42,949 nt of DNA from Bacillus pseudomycoides (GTDB lineage Bacteria > Bacillota > Bacilli > Bacillales > Bacillaceae_G), in contig NZ_NVOY01000009.1 of NCBI RefSeq assembly GCF_002551005.1, forward strand, positions 212,393-255,341. Direction: 5' to 3'. Within the stretch, counting starts at the first letter, position 1. Every line of letters begins with the position of its first letter. Positions 1 through 6,278 of the stretch are shown here, piece by piece. The notes beneath the pieces are model-generated. The model did not search any database and was not told where the DNA came from. It worked only from the letters and a program-made list of their open reading frames with translations. The translations under genes were made by a program, and so were the position numbers.

Positions 1-11
1 CCAAAGCTTCT

Positions 12-677
12 TTATTTTTTATCTTCTTTTATTTTAATGTTTGCTTGCTTGTAGAAAGATAGTTTTTCTTCATTATACTGCTTTGTATATTCATTAAATT
101 TATTTTTTGGAGAATCAATCTCTTGATAAGATTGATTTACAACTTTTACTTTTTCACTAATCGCTTTTAATTTTTCATCTTTTGCTTGCAACATTGTATA
201 TAATTCTTTTTCTAGTTTTAATGATTTTTTATAGCTATCATACATCTTGTTAAAAGCATCATAACGACCTTTATATGCATCTTGTACTTTCTTTGCTTGT
301 TCTTGTAACTTTTTATCTTTAAGATCTTTTACATATTTATCAACATCTTTTGTTTCTGCTTGCGCTTTATCTAACGTCTCTTTTTCTTTATCTAACACTT
401 TTTCACGATCAGTAACGCTTTTTACAGCTTGATCTACTTTCTCTTTTACCACTTGATTGTTATCTTTTCCGTCTTTTACAATCTGGCTATATAATTCTTG
501 CCCTTGCTTTTCTAATGTTTCTAATGTTTTCGCATCATCAAAGATTGGTTTTTCTTTTTTGGCAGCATTCTCAAATGCTACGTACAACTCTTCTTCTGGT
601 TTAGGTCCGAAGCAACCTGCAAGTAAACTCATTGATATAGCTGCTACTATTGCTACTTTTTTATATTTCAACTTCAA
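12..677 (-). CDS. ykyA: YkyA-like putative cell-wall binding lipoprotein
   Basis: A 221-residue secreted lipoprotein. The N-terminus has a basic start, a hydrophobic stretch (about residues 8-20) and a lipobox LLAGC with the lipidated cysteine at residue 22. The rest is very rich in Lys, Glu, Asp and Gln with almost no hydrophobic clusters, so it should form a long coiled-coil helix outside the membrane. This layout fits the YkyA family of Bacillus. In B. subtilis ykyA lies next to the pyruvate dehydrogenase operon (from memory), but the neighbouring DNA is outside this window. A TCCTCC (GGAGGA on the coding strand) sits just upstream of the start. The biochemical role is unknown. Confidence is high for a lipoprotein and good for the family. 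Confidence 0.85.
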   Translation of the reverse strand: MKLKYKKVAIVAAISMSLLAGCFGPKPEEELYVAFENAAKKEKPIFDDAKTLETLEKQGQELYSQIVKDGKDNNQVVKEKVDQAVKSVTDREKVLDKEKETLDKAQAETKDVDKYVKDLKDKKLQEQAKKVQDAYKGRYDAFNKMYDSYKKSLKLEKELYTMLQAKDEKLKAISEKVKVVNQSYQEIDSPKNKFNEYTKQYNEEKLSFYKQANIKIKEDKK

Positions 678-689
678 TTCCTCCTAATT

Positions 690-1508
690 TTATATGCGAT
701 TATCATGCCAGAAATTTAATGAAAAATGACTTGCTTCATCGTATACTTCAAAGTCATATCCTTTTTTACGAAGATCATCAATGATTGTTTGCAACGCTTC
801 CACTGTTTGCTTCTTTTCATGCATTAAAACGACTTCTCGTTCTTTATTAACATGAGGAACAACATTTTGAATGACTCCATTAGGGTTTCCTGGTAATTTC
901 CAATCTAAAGAATCAACTGTCCAATCCCATTCTTTCATACCAACAGATGTCATTTGATCACGCAACGCTTGAGTAAGACCCGGCATACTTCCATATGGAC
1001 AACGAACAAGGTTCGGATGAATACCTGTTACCTCTTTCATAATATCCTGAGCTTGTTTCATTTCCTCAACAAATTTACCTTCTTTATACAGTTTGTTATA
1101 ATTATGCGTCATACTATGAACACCTGGATAATGTCCCTCTTTTACTAAACGCTTTACGCTATCCTTATGAGCTGGAATATTCCCACCAATCATAAAGAAT
1201 GTTCCCTTTATATTATTCTTCTTTAAAATATCTAATATTTCTTTTTGATATTCACTAGGCCCATCATCGAATGTTAAGTATACTATTTTACGCATTTGGC
1301 CGTTATATTTTTCTGGTACTTCTTTTTTCATCTCTACTTTTGGTTGTTCACTTGCAAACTGAACAGTATTTTCTTGATTTGCAACTGCTTTTGCAGGAGA
1401 AGTAATGGATTGAAACATAAAAAACCCTGCCGCTACAACACAAATTGCGATAAAAACAATACCCAAGCGTTTAATCATTGTGGAGCGACGGTTCGTAACG
1501 TCTACCAT
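690..1508 (-). CDS. Membrane-anchored polysaccharide deacetylase (peptidoglycan GlcNAc deacetylase-like)
   Basis: A 272-residue type II membrane protein with one N-terminal membrane segment (about residues 13-32), a short linker and a NodB homology domain. All NodB motifs are visible: TFDDGPS (Asp81/Asp82, catalytic base and metal ligand), HSMTHNY (His131 and His135, metal ligands), RCPYG (Arg169, Pro171, Tyr172), the D-W motif near 195-203, and LMH (His230). Enzymes of this family remove acetyl groups from cell-wall GlcNAc or MurNAc, which raises lysozyme resistance. B. cereus group strains carry many paralogues, so the exact substrate cannot be read from sequence. The start is chosen on AAAGGA about 9 nt upstream. 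It lies 12 bp upstream of ykyA in the same direction, so the two may be cotranscribed. Confidence 0.9.
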   Translation of the reverse strand: MVDVTNRRSTMIKRLGIVFIAICVVAAGFFMFQSITSPAKAVANQENTVQFASEQPKVEMKKEVPEKYNGQMRKIVYLTFDDGPSEYQKEILDILKKNNIKGTFFMIGGNIPAHKDSVKRLVKEGHYPGVHSMTHNYNKLYKEGKFVEEMKQAQDIMKEVTGIHPNLVRCPYGSMPGLTQALRDQMTSVGMKEWDWTVDSLDWKLPGNPNGVIQNVVPHVNKEREVVLMHEKKQTVEALQTIIDDLRKKGYDFEVYDEASHFSLNFWHDNRI

Positions 1509-1582
1509 TCTATCATTTCCTTTCTATTTTTCTATACACCTTTACTTTTTTCATTTTACACAGCATAAATGAATCGACGCAA

Positions 1583-1694
1583 TATATAAATACAAATTGA
1601 AAAAACGACATAAAAACCACATTCTTTTTATATAGATGAGAGCATCTAGCTATGTATCGGCTTCTATGTTGAAAAATCAGAATGAATTTATATA
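1583..1694 (+). repeat. bcr1-like dispersed repeat, internally shortened (copy A)
   Basis: It begins with ATAAATACAAATTGAAAAAA followed by CGACATAAAAACC, and these first 30-odd bases also start copy B (8663-8800, opposite strand). It then runs through GATGAGAGCATCTAGCT, which is close to the matching part of copy D (14738-14926), and ends in ATGAATTTATATA. The central part is missing. The ends carry the TTTAT/ATAAA-type flank known for bcr1 of the B. cereus group. It lies upstream of the deacetylase gene. Confidence 0.7.
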
Positions 1695-1730
1695 ACAAAT
1701 TCTAGTTATTTTCCAAACGTCTTCAAAAGG

Positions 1731-1764
1731 AAAAGTGTAGAGATCTTTCCAACTCTACACTTTT
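1731..1764 (-). terminator. Strong 12-bp hairpin, probable terminator
   Basis: The perfect inverted repeat AAAAGTGTAGAG / CTCTACACTTTT has a 10-nt loop. On the minus strand it is followed by TTTTCCTTTTG, so it could end transcription of the decayed GGDEF gene at 1916-2226. The other bases of 1695-1915 hold nothing I recognise. Confidence 0.6.
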
Positions 1765-1915
1765 AATGAGAAATCATTGTGCAAAATGTACTGATACGTC
1801 CATCATTAATTATATGATGATTAACTACATTTTTAAAGGGGGTTGTCACAAAATCCATAATATATTGTAACAAAACTGCAAAAAATGTTTCAAAATAATA
1901 ATGTTATAATTCCAT

Positions 1916-2226
1916 TCATTGCATATCTCTATTTTGATATAACCCCGTTTGTGCCAGTTCTAACAATTCTTCAAATGAATTTCCTTCTAATGGATATATT
2001 GCTCCGCTAGACATAAATATGATGTGTACAATATCATCTTATAACATCTTTGTTAAATTTTTAGCAATTCGATTCATGAATGTCGATTCTTCATATCCTT
2101 TATCTGCTGCAATTATTACATATTTATTTCTTTCGAGCATGTTATAACATCAATTTTTCGCACTAATGTTTGTTCTATCTTTAAAATCATTTGCTCCCGT
2201 TTTGATTCCAAAATACTACTCTTCAA
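1916..2226 (-). pseudogene. Remnant of a GGDEF-domain (diguanylate cyclase-like) gene
   Basis: Reading the minus strand, one frame gives SSGAIYPLEGNSFEELLELA and then QTGLYQNRDMQ, stop. This matches the end of GGDEF domains (the S-x-G-x-A-x-x-P region, the 'EELL..A' helix and the LY). The same frame upstream reads ERNKYVIIAADKGYEES but is cut by an in-frame TAA at about 2040, and a second frame supplies the preceding LKIEQTLVRKIDVIT. At least one nonsense change and one frameshift are therefore needed to join the pieces. The GGDEF signature itself and any sensory domain are gone. I infer a dead gene. The family call rests on these short stretches only. Confidence 0.5.
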
Positions 2227-2378
2227 TTATTATATATCGCTATGTATCTGTTGCTTTTCTATATAAATAAAAAAATGTGTGTACAAATACTACACCATTT
2301 TATATAAGCTTGTATTTCTTTCATTTCTATTTTCATATACATATTATATGAAACATATAACATAAGGAGGGACATATC

Positions 2379-2609
2379 CTGAAAACAGAAAATTTATCCG
2401 ATATTCTCCGTTTTCTTACTGGGTTTCTTTTATCATTAAAGCTATTATTTGAATCATTTGGACTACATTTCATTTCAAATGGACAAATTGATGCAATTGT
2501 CAATGTTGCCTCTTTTTTATTTATCTTATATTTCGGATACAAAAATAACTATTTAGGAAAAAAAGGACTTGAACAAAAAGATCTTTTGAAAAAGCACAAC
2601 CTCCACTAA
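2379..2609 (+). CDS. Small holin-like membrane protein with a CTG start
   Basis: An open frame of 76 codons begins at CTG, 7 nt after a near-perfect ribosome binding site (AAGGAGGG, 2364-2371). No ATG, GTG or TTG fits that site. The product has two hydrophobic segments (about residues 8-30 and 38-54), then YFGYKNNYLGKKGLEQKDLL and a charged tail. The 'hydrophobic hairpin, then YKNNYLGKKG..QK..L' pattern is typical of small phage holins in Bacillus, which form lesions in the cytoplasmic membrane. No amidase or other phage gene lies beside it, so it is an orphan. CTG may be a weak real start or a decayed ATG/TTG. The family assignment is from pattern recall. Confidence 0.6.
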   Translation: MKTENLSDILRFLTGFLLSLKLLFESFGLHFISNGQIDAIVNVASFLFILYFGYKNNYLGKKGLEQKDLLKKHNLH

Positions 2610-2710
2610 TGAAACTAAAAGAATGTTCTTCACACCCATAGGAAAGATCTTATATGCAAAATAAGAACCTCCCTATAAAAAGGAACTGAACGCATGTTAG
2701 ATCATCATAA

Positions 2711-2751
2711 AAGAAGGGAATTATCCATTATATATGGACGATTTCCTTCTT
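2711..2751 (+). terminator. Hairpin downstream of the holin-like gene
   Basis: An imperfect inverted repeat (AAGAAGG...TATCCAT / ATGGACG...CCTTCTT) lies about 100 bp after the holin-like stop. It has no clean U-run, so terminator function is only possible. The stretch 2610-2710 shows no gene. Confidence 0.35.
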
Positions 2752-2764
2752 CACCTATTTATAA

Positions 2765-2925
2765 TTATATATAAATTCATTTTAATTTTTCAACATGCTA
2801 TGCAAAAGAAAACATGCCCTGCACTTGTGTTCACGCTTGTATATAGCAGGGAAAAACCTAACCGATTCTATACACGGTGAAATGTTCTCGTCCACCTAAA
2901 AAGGATCTTCATGTCGCTTTTATCA
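2765..2925 (-). repeat. bcr1-like dispersed repeat (copy C), entering a gene end
   Basis: On the minus strand the element starts at GCGACATGAAGATCC, passes GGTGGACGAGAACAT and AGAATCGGTTAGG, and ends in AAAATGAATTTATATA. These blocks line up in order with copies D and E. Its first bases contain the last sense codons and the TGA stop of the gene at 2909-3433. The 5' TTTAT flank is not visible on that side. Confidence 0.7.
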
Positions 2926-3433
2926 GCATAGTCTCCTTTGTTTGCAATGGTCCATACACTTGGTTATTATGTTGAAATGTATATGTAGCACGAAGAGGCA
3001 AAAAAGGTGGTAAACTGTTACGCTCAGCTTTTACTTGCCATACTAAACGGGCTTTTTCTTTCGGTAACAAGTTATCTATACGCCAACGAACAAGCTGAAA
3101 AAGAAATTCATTTTCTCCATTATTGGATGTTAAAGTATTTGGTACAAATGATAACTGATCTCTAATCATATGACTGACAAATATGCGAGAAGCAGCCTCT
3201 TCCCCTTGATTATCTACTTCAATTTGAATTGCAATTATATCCTGAATTTCATAATAAACAGTGTTTGAAAACGAAGTATTTTGGTTCATATTACACACAG
3301 AAAGTGTTACTTCTATACGAGGGATATATTGCTTATAAACTAAATCTTTGTCCGTACTCCCTGACCACAAAGCAGGTTGTACACTCAAAGTAAACTTATT
3401 TTGTTTTTCTAACTCACCACAATCTTTCACCAT
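2909..3433 (-). CDS. DUF11-like conserved-repeat domain protein, C-terminus set by a repeat
   Basis: A 174-residue protein without a signal peptide. The core (about residues 40-155) looks like a single DUF11-type beta-sandwich: a '.VDNQGEEAASRIFVSHMI.' strand pair, 'LSFVPNTLTSNNGE', then 'WRIDNLLPKEKARLVWQVKA'. Such domains are usual in cell-surface proteins, where they act as structural modules. No enzyme motif is seen. The last two residues and the stop codon (GCG ACA TGA) lie inside the bcr1-like copy at 2765-2925, so the original end has probably been replaced or trimmed. It is a single-gene unit. The start is ATG, with GGGGTGAA about 9 nt upstream. Confidence 0.6.
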   Translation of the reverse strand: MVKDCGELEKQNKFTLSVQPALWSGSTDKDLVYKQYIPRIEVTLSVCNMNQNTSFSNTVYYEIQDIIAIQIEVDNQGEEAASRIFVSHMIRDQLSFVPNTLTSNNGENEFLFQLVRWRIDNLLPKEKARLVWQVKAERNSLPPFLPLRATYTFQHNNQVYGPLQTKETMLIKAT

Positions 3434-3501
3434 ACAAATTCACCCCATTCTCATATTAAATGTATAGCTTTCTTACTTCTTCCATTAACAGCTCCCGAAA
3501 A

Positions 3502-3540
3502 TTTATCGAATACTCTTTACTTTATATAGTATTCGATAAA
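3502..3540. promoter_or_regulatory. Perfect 13-bp inverted repeat
   Basis: TTTATCGAATACT and AGTATTCGATAAA are separated by 13 nt. It lies between two divergent genes, 69 bp upstream of the DUF11-like start. It could be an operator or the stem of an orphan terminator. No U-run follows on either strand. Confidence 0.45.
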
Positions 3541-3560
3541 CAAAAGAAAAAATCATTCTA

Positions 3561-3590
3561 AAAAAGCTGCACATACATGTACAGCTTTTT
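3561..3590. terminator. Orphan terminator-like hairpin
   Basis: AAAAAGCTG / CAGCTTTTT has U-runs on both strands. No gene ends here on either strand, because the flanking genes diverge, so it may be left over from a lost gene. Confidence 0.45.
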
Positions 3591-3707
3591 CTTGTATTCC
3601 CTTATTCTCTACTAACTCGAAATAAAAACTCTCCTATTGATGAAAATATGTGATTTTTGACTAAAAGATTCATACAGACAGCAAAATAATTTTACTGAAT
3701 GAATTTA

Positions 3708-3736
3708 TTTGTGATTTAGTCAAATTTGACTATAAT
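3708..3736 (+). promoter_or_regulatory. Promoter of the efflux gene with a 16-bp palindromic operator
   Basis: TATAAT at 3731-3736 makes a good -10, with a weak -35 (TTTGTG, 3708-3713) 17 bp upstream. Between them sits the perfect palindrome TAGTCAAATTTGACTA (3717-3732), overlapping the -10. This placement is typical of MarR/TetR-type repressor sites controlling drug pumps. A further half-site-like TTTTTGACTAAA lies near 3652. No regulator gene is adjacent. Confidence 0.6.
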
Positions 3737-3824
3737 ATAATTTATCCCATACTATCCATAAGTAAAGATTAAAAATACGAATGGAAGTTTCACTTTATTA
3801 TTGGGATACAAAGGAGGGTTCTGC

Positions 3825-5360
3825 TTGGAGGAACAAATAACTCAAAAGCAAGCAAATAATACAAAGTTCGTTGTAACTGGATTGTTACTTGGAATACTAT
3901 TAGCAGCAATGGATAATACAATTGTTGCTACTGCAATGGCTACCATTGTAGGTGATTTAGGCGGATTCGATAAGTTTGTATGGGTTACTTCTGCCTATAT
4001 GGTAGCTACTATGGCTGGGATGCCTATCTTCGGAAAACTATCAGATATGTACGGACGTAAACGTTTTTACATAGGAGGGTTGCTTCTCTTTTTAGTTGGT
4101 TCAATGCTTTGCGGCACTGCATCTAGTATTGAACAATTAAGTATATACCGCGCAATTCAAGGTATTGGTGGAGGCGCTCTTATGCCAATCGCCTTTACAA
4201 TTATGTATGATATTTTCCCAGCGGAAAAACGCGGTAAAATGACAGGACTATTTGGAGCTGTTTTTGGAACGTCAAGTGTGTTTGGTCCGCTTCTAGGTGC
4301 GTATATTACTGACTATATTAGTTGGCACTGGGTATTTTATATAAATATCCCATTAGGAATTATCTCGCTATTTTTAATTACAAAATACTATAAAGAATCT
4401 TTACAATATAGTAAACAAAAAATTGATTGGGCAGGTGCCATTACTTTAATTATTGGTATCGTTTGTCTCATGTTTGCTTTAGAACTTGGTGGTAAAACGT
4501 ACGCTTGGAGTTCAAGTGTAATTATTAGCTTATTTGCTACATTTACTGTTATGCTTATTATCTTTTTCTTTATTGAACGAAAAGTGGAGGAACCGATTAT
4601 TTCTTTCCATTTATTCCGAAAACGTTTATTTGCAGCAAGTCAAGGTGTTGCTTTCTTCTACGGTGCAACGTTCATTATTTGCACAGTCTATATTCCGATT
4701 TTCGTACAAGGTGTCCTTGGTGGATCGGCAGCAAATGCTGGACTCATTTTAACACCAATGATGGTAGGATCTGTTATTGGAAGTCAAATAGGCGGGCAGT
4801 TAACAACGCGTACAAGTTATCGTAACATTATGACGATCTCTGGTATTTTCTTTATTCTTGGCATGTATTTATTAAGTACATTAACTATGGATACATCACG
4901 GACTATGGTAACAATCTTTATGATTTTAGCTGGATTTGGCGTTGGATTTTCCTTCTCTGTCTTAAGTATGGCTTCTATTCATAATTTAAGTATGAGAGAA
5001 CGAGGCTCTGCAACATCGACAAACTCTTTCTTCCGTTCACTTGGTATGACACTTGGTGTAACAATTTTTGGTACCATTCAAAATCACGCATTTACAGATA
5101 AACTAAAATCTATTTTCCCGCCAGAACTAGCAAAAACGGCTCCAAAAGGCGGCGATACAAGTTTCTTATTATCTCCAAATGCGACTGAAAAACTACCACC
5201 AGAAATTTTACATGGCATTAAAGATGCGTTAGCAAACTCTATTGCTGATACATTTTTATGGGCACTTATTCCTGCCTCGCTTAGCATTATATGCATTTTA
5301 TTAATGGGAAAAGACCGATTAGTTGCACCAACAAACAAGAAACAAAAACAAGTGAGCTAA
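3825..5360 (+). CDS. MFS multidrug efflux transporter, DHA2 (EmrB/QacA) family
   Basis: The protein is 511 residues with about 14 membrane segments, the size and layout of the drug:H+ antiporter-2 family. Visible motifs are LAAMDNTIVATAMATIVGDL in TM1 (motif D1), GKLSDMYGRKRFYIGG in loop 2-3 (motif A), RAIQGIGGGALMP in TM4 (motif B) and FGPLLGAYITDYISWHWVFYI for TM5 and the following loop (motif C region). It should export toxic organic compounds through the cytoplasmic membrane. The start is TTG at 3825, 6 nt after AGGAGGG; an upstream in-frame TTG at 3801 has no such site. It is preceded by a palindromic operator (3717-3732) and followed by a clear terminator, so it is a single-gene, probably ligand-induced unit. 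The substrate is not predictable. Confidence 0.9.
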   Translation: MEEQITQKQANNTKFVVTGLLLGILLAAMDNTIVATAMATIVGDLGGFDKFVWVTSAYMVATMAGMPIFGKLSDMYGRKRFYIGGLLLFLVGSMLCGTASSIEQLSIYRAIQGIGGGALMPIAFTIMYDIFPAEKRGKMTGLFGAVFGTSSVFGPLLGAYITDYISWHWVFYINIPLGIISLFLITKYYKESLQYSKQKIDWAGAITLIIGIVCLMFALELGGKTYAWSSSVIISLFATFTVMLIIFFFIERKVEEPIISFHLFRKRLFAASQGVAFFYGATFIICTVYIPIFVQGVLGGSAANAGLILTPMMVGSVIGSQIGGQLTTRTSYRNIMTISGIFFILGMYLLSTLTMDTSRTMVTIFMILAGFGVGFSFSVLSMASIHNLSMRERGSATSTNSFFRSLGMTLGVTIFGTIQNHAFTDKLKSIFPPELAKTAPKGGDTSFLLSPNATEKLPPEILHGIKDALANSIADTFLWALIPASLSIICILLMGKDRLVAPTNKKQKQVS

Positions 5361-5464
5361 CATTTCCTGAATACAGCTTTATATTTTGGAAAATGTTATT
5401 GACCATGCTTCTTTCGAGAAGAAAACTTTTAGAAATCAATACAGAATGAGACTAATAAACGGAT

Positions 5465-5492
5465 AAACAGTCACTGAAAGTGGCTGTTTTTT
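5465..5492 (+). terminator. Rho-independent terminator of the MFS gene
   Basis: AAACAGTCAC TGAAA GTGGCTG followed by TTTTTT. Confidence 0.85.
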
Positions 5493-5539
5493 CTATTCAT
5501 AAAAACGGATTTTCTGAAGGATTTTTCCATTTTACCTTT

Positions 5540-5568
5540 TTGTAACCCCACTCTTTTTTCATTACAAT
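5540..5568 (+). promoter_or_regulatory. Sigma-A type promoter of the small gene at 5596
   Basis: TTGTAA (5540-5545), a 17-bp spacer and TACAAT (5563-5568), then a short leader with AAAGGAGG. Confidence 0.6.
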
Positions 5569-5595
5569 ACAAATATATAAAGGAGGCGAAATCTT

Positions 5596-5871
5596 ATGAA
5601 AGGTCATTTAATTAAACAATACGGATTCTCCGTATACTACCATTCATATTTACAAAAACAAATCTTATACATACTCATGCTTCGAAGCGAAATCGCTTTT
5701 CAGTCCCATTCATTACACCCCAATGAGCAACTTGAACTACTATCCTATGACCGATTACTCTTTCATCACGCTCGCGATATATATAAACGAATACAGTGTT
5801 CCTACTCTGTTTTTTCACACACATATCCACGATCACATTGGTGGTGGCATTTAGAAAATTTTTTGTTTTAA
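5596..5871 (+). CDS. Small hypothetical protein
   Basis: 91 residues, preceded by an excellent ribosome binding site (AAAGGAGGCG) and a sigma-A type promoter, so it is very probably expressed. The sequence is rich in Tyr, His, Phe and Trp (for example HWWWHLENFLF at the end) and has no signal peptide, clear membrane segment or motif I can name. It stands alone between the efflux gene terminator and the metE leader. The function is unknown. Confidence 0.6.
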   Translation: MKGHLIKQYGFSVYYHSYLQKQILYILMLRSEIAFQSHSLHPNEQLELLSYDRLLFHHARDIYKRIQCSYSVFSHTYPRSHWWWHLENFLF

Positions 5872-5901
5872 CAAAATTAATTATCTTATTTTTAAAAATA
5901 G

Positions 5902-5931
5902 TAGACATTTTTCGAAAATTTATGATAAAAT
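5902..5931 (+). promoter_or_regulatory. Promoter of the metE transcript
   Basis: TAGACA (5902-5907), an 18-bp spacer and TAAAAT (5926-5931) lie about 50 bp before the cobalamin aptamer. Confidence 0.5.
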
Positions 5932-5978
5932 CTGTTTCAATATCATATACGCTAGTTACATTCCTTTCCAAAAGGAGA

Positions 5979-6140
5979 TAGGTACACGAAAAAATGCTTT
6001 CGTGTTTAAAAGGGAAGTTTGGTGAAAATCCAACGCGGTCCCGCCACTGTAAGTGCAAAGACTTCGTTCTGTATACCACTGTGAAAACGGGAAGGTGACC
6101 GAAATCGCTGATGCATGAGCCAGGAGACCTGCCTATTTTA
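5979..6140 (+). ncRNA. Cobalamin (B12) riboswitch aptamer
   Basis: The conserved core is easy to read: AAAAGGGAAG, then GGTGAAAATCCAACGCGGTC with CCGCCACTGTA, and, after a variable arm, the B12-box-type GAGCCAGGAGACCTGCC. The outer P1 stem can form between ATAGG (5979-5983) and CCTAT (6132-6136). Riboswitches of this class bind adenosyl- or methylcobalamin. Here it would switch off the B12-independent methionine synthase when B12 is available for the B12-dependent enzyme. Confidence 0.95.
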
Positions 6141-6225
6141 ACGGCACTGATAGACTCACGGATGATGAGGAGGTGTTTTTAACGAAAGACAAGTATTTTC
6201 TGTTTCTGTGTCTACTTTTCGTTAA

Positions 6226-6262
6226 AAGCATTTCCGAGTATACGGAAATGCTTACTTATATT
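6226..6262 (+). terminator. Expression-platform hairpin of the metE riboswitch
   Basis: The perfect stem AAGCATTTCCG / CGGAAATGCTT is followed by ACTTATATTT, only a weak U-rich run. It ends 10 nt before the metE ribosome binding site (TAGGGAGG, 6263-6270). It may act as an attenuating terminator or by hiding the initiation region. A second pairing, AACGAAA with TTTCGTT (6181-6223), just upstream could be the alternative partner. Confidence 0.6.
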
Positions 6263-6278
6263 TAGGGAGGAATTTACA

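Noticed and set aside
457-687. Plus-strand open frame opposite ykyA
   Set aside because: It is antisense to a well-supported lipoprotein gene, has no ribosome site and reads like the reverse of Lys/Glu-rich codons.
2333-2542. Minus-strand open frame of 69 codons
   Set aside because: It overlaps the holin-like gene on the plus strand, which has a perfect ribosome site, and has none itself.
2694-2774. Possible 26-residue peptide starting MLDHHKRRE behind the holin-like gene
   Set aside because: The AAAGGAA site is weak, the frame runs through a hairpin, and there is no similarity I can name.
5675-6079. Minus-strand frame of 134 codons over the metE leader
   Set aside because: It crosses the small gene at 5596 and the B12 aptamer on the opposite strand. 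Its composition is not protein-like and no ribosome site is present.
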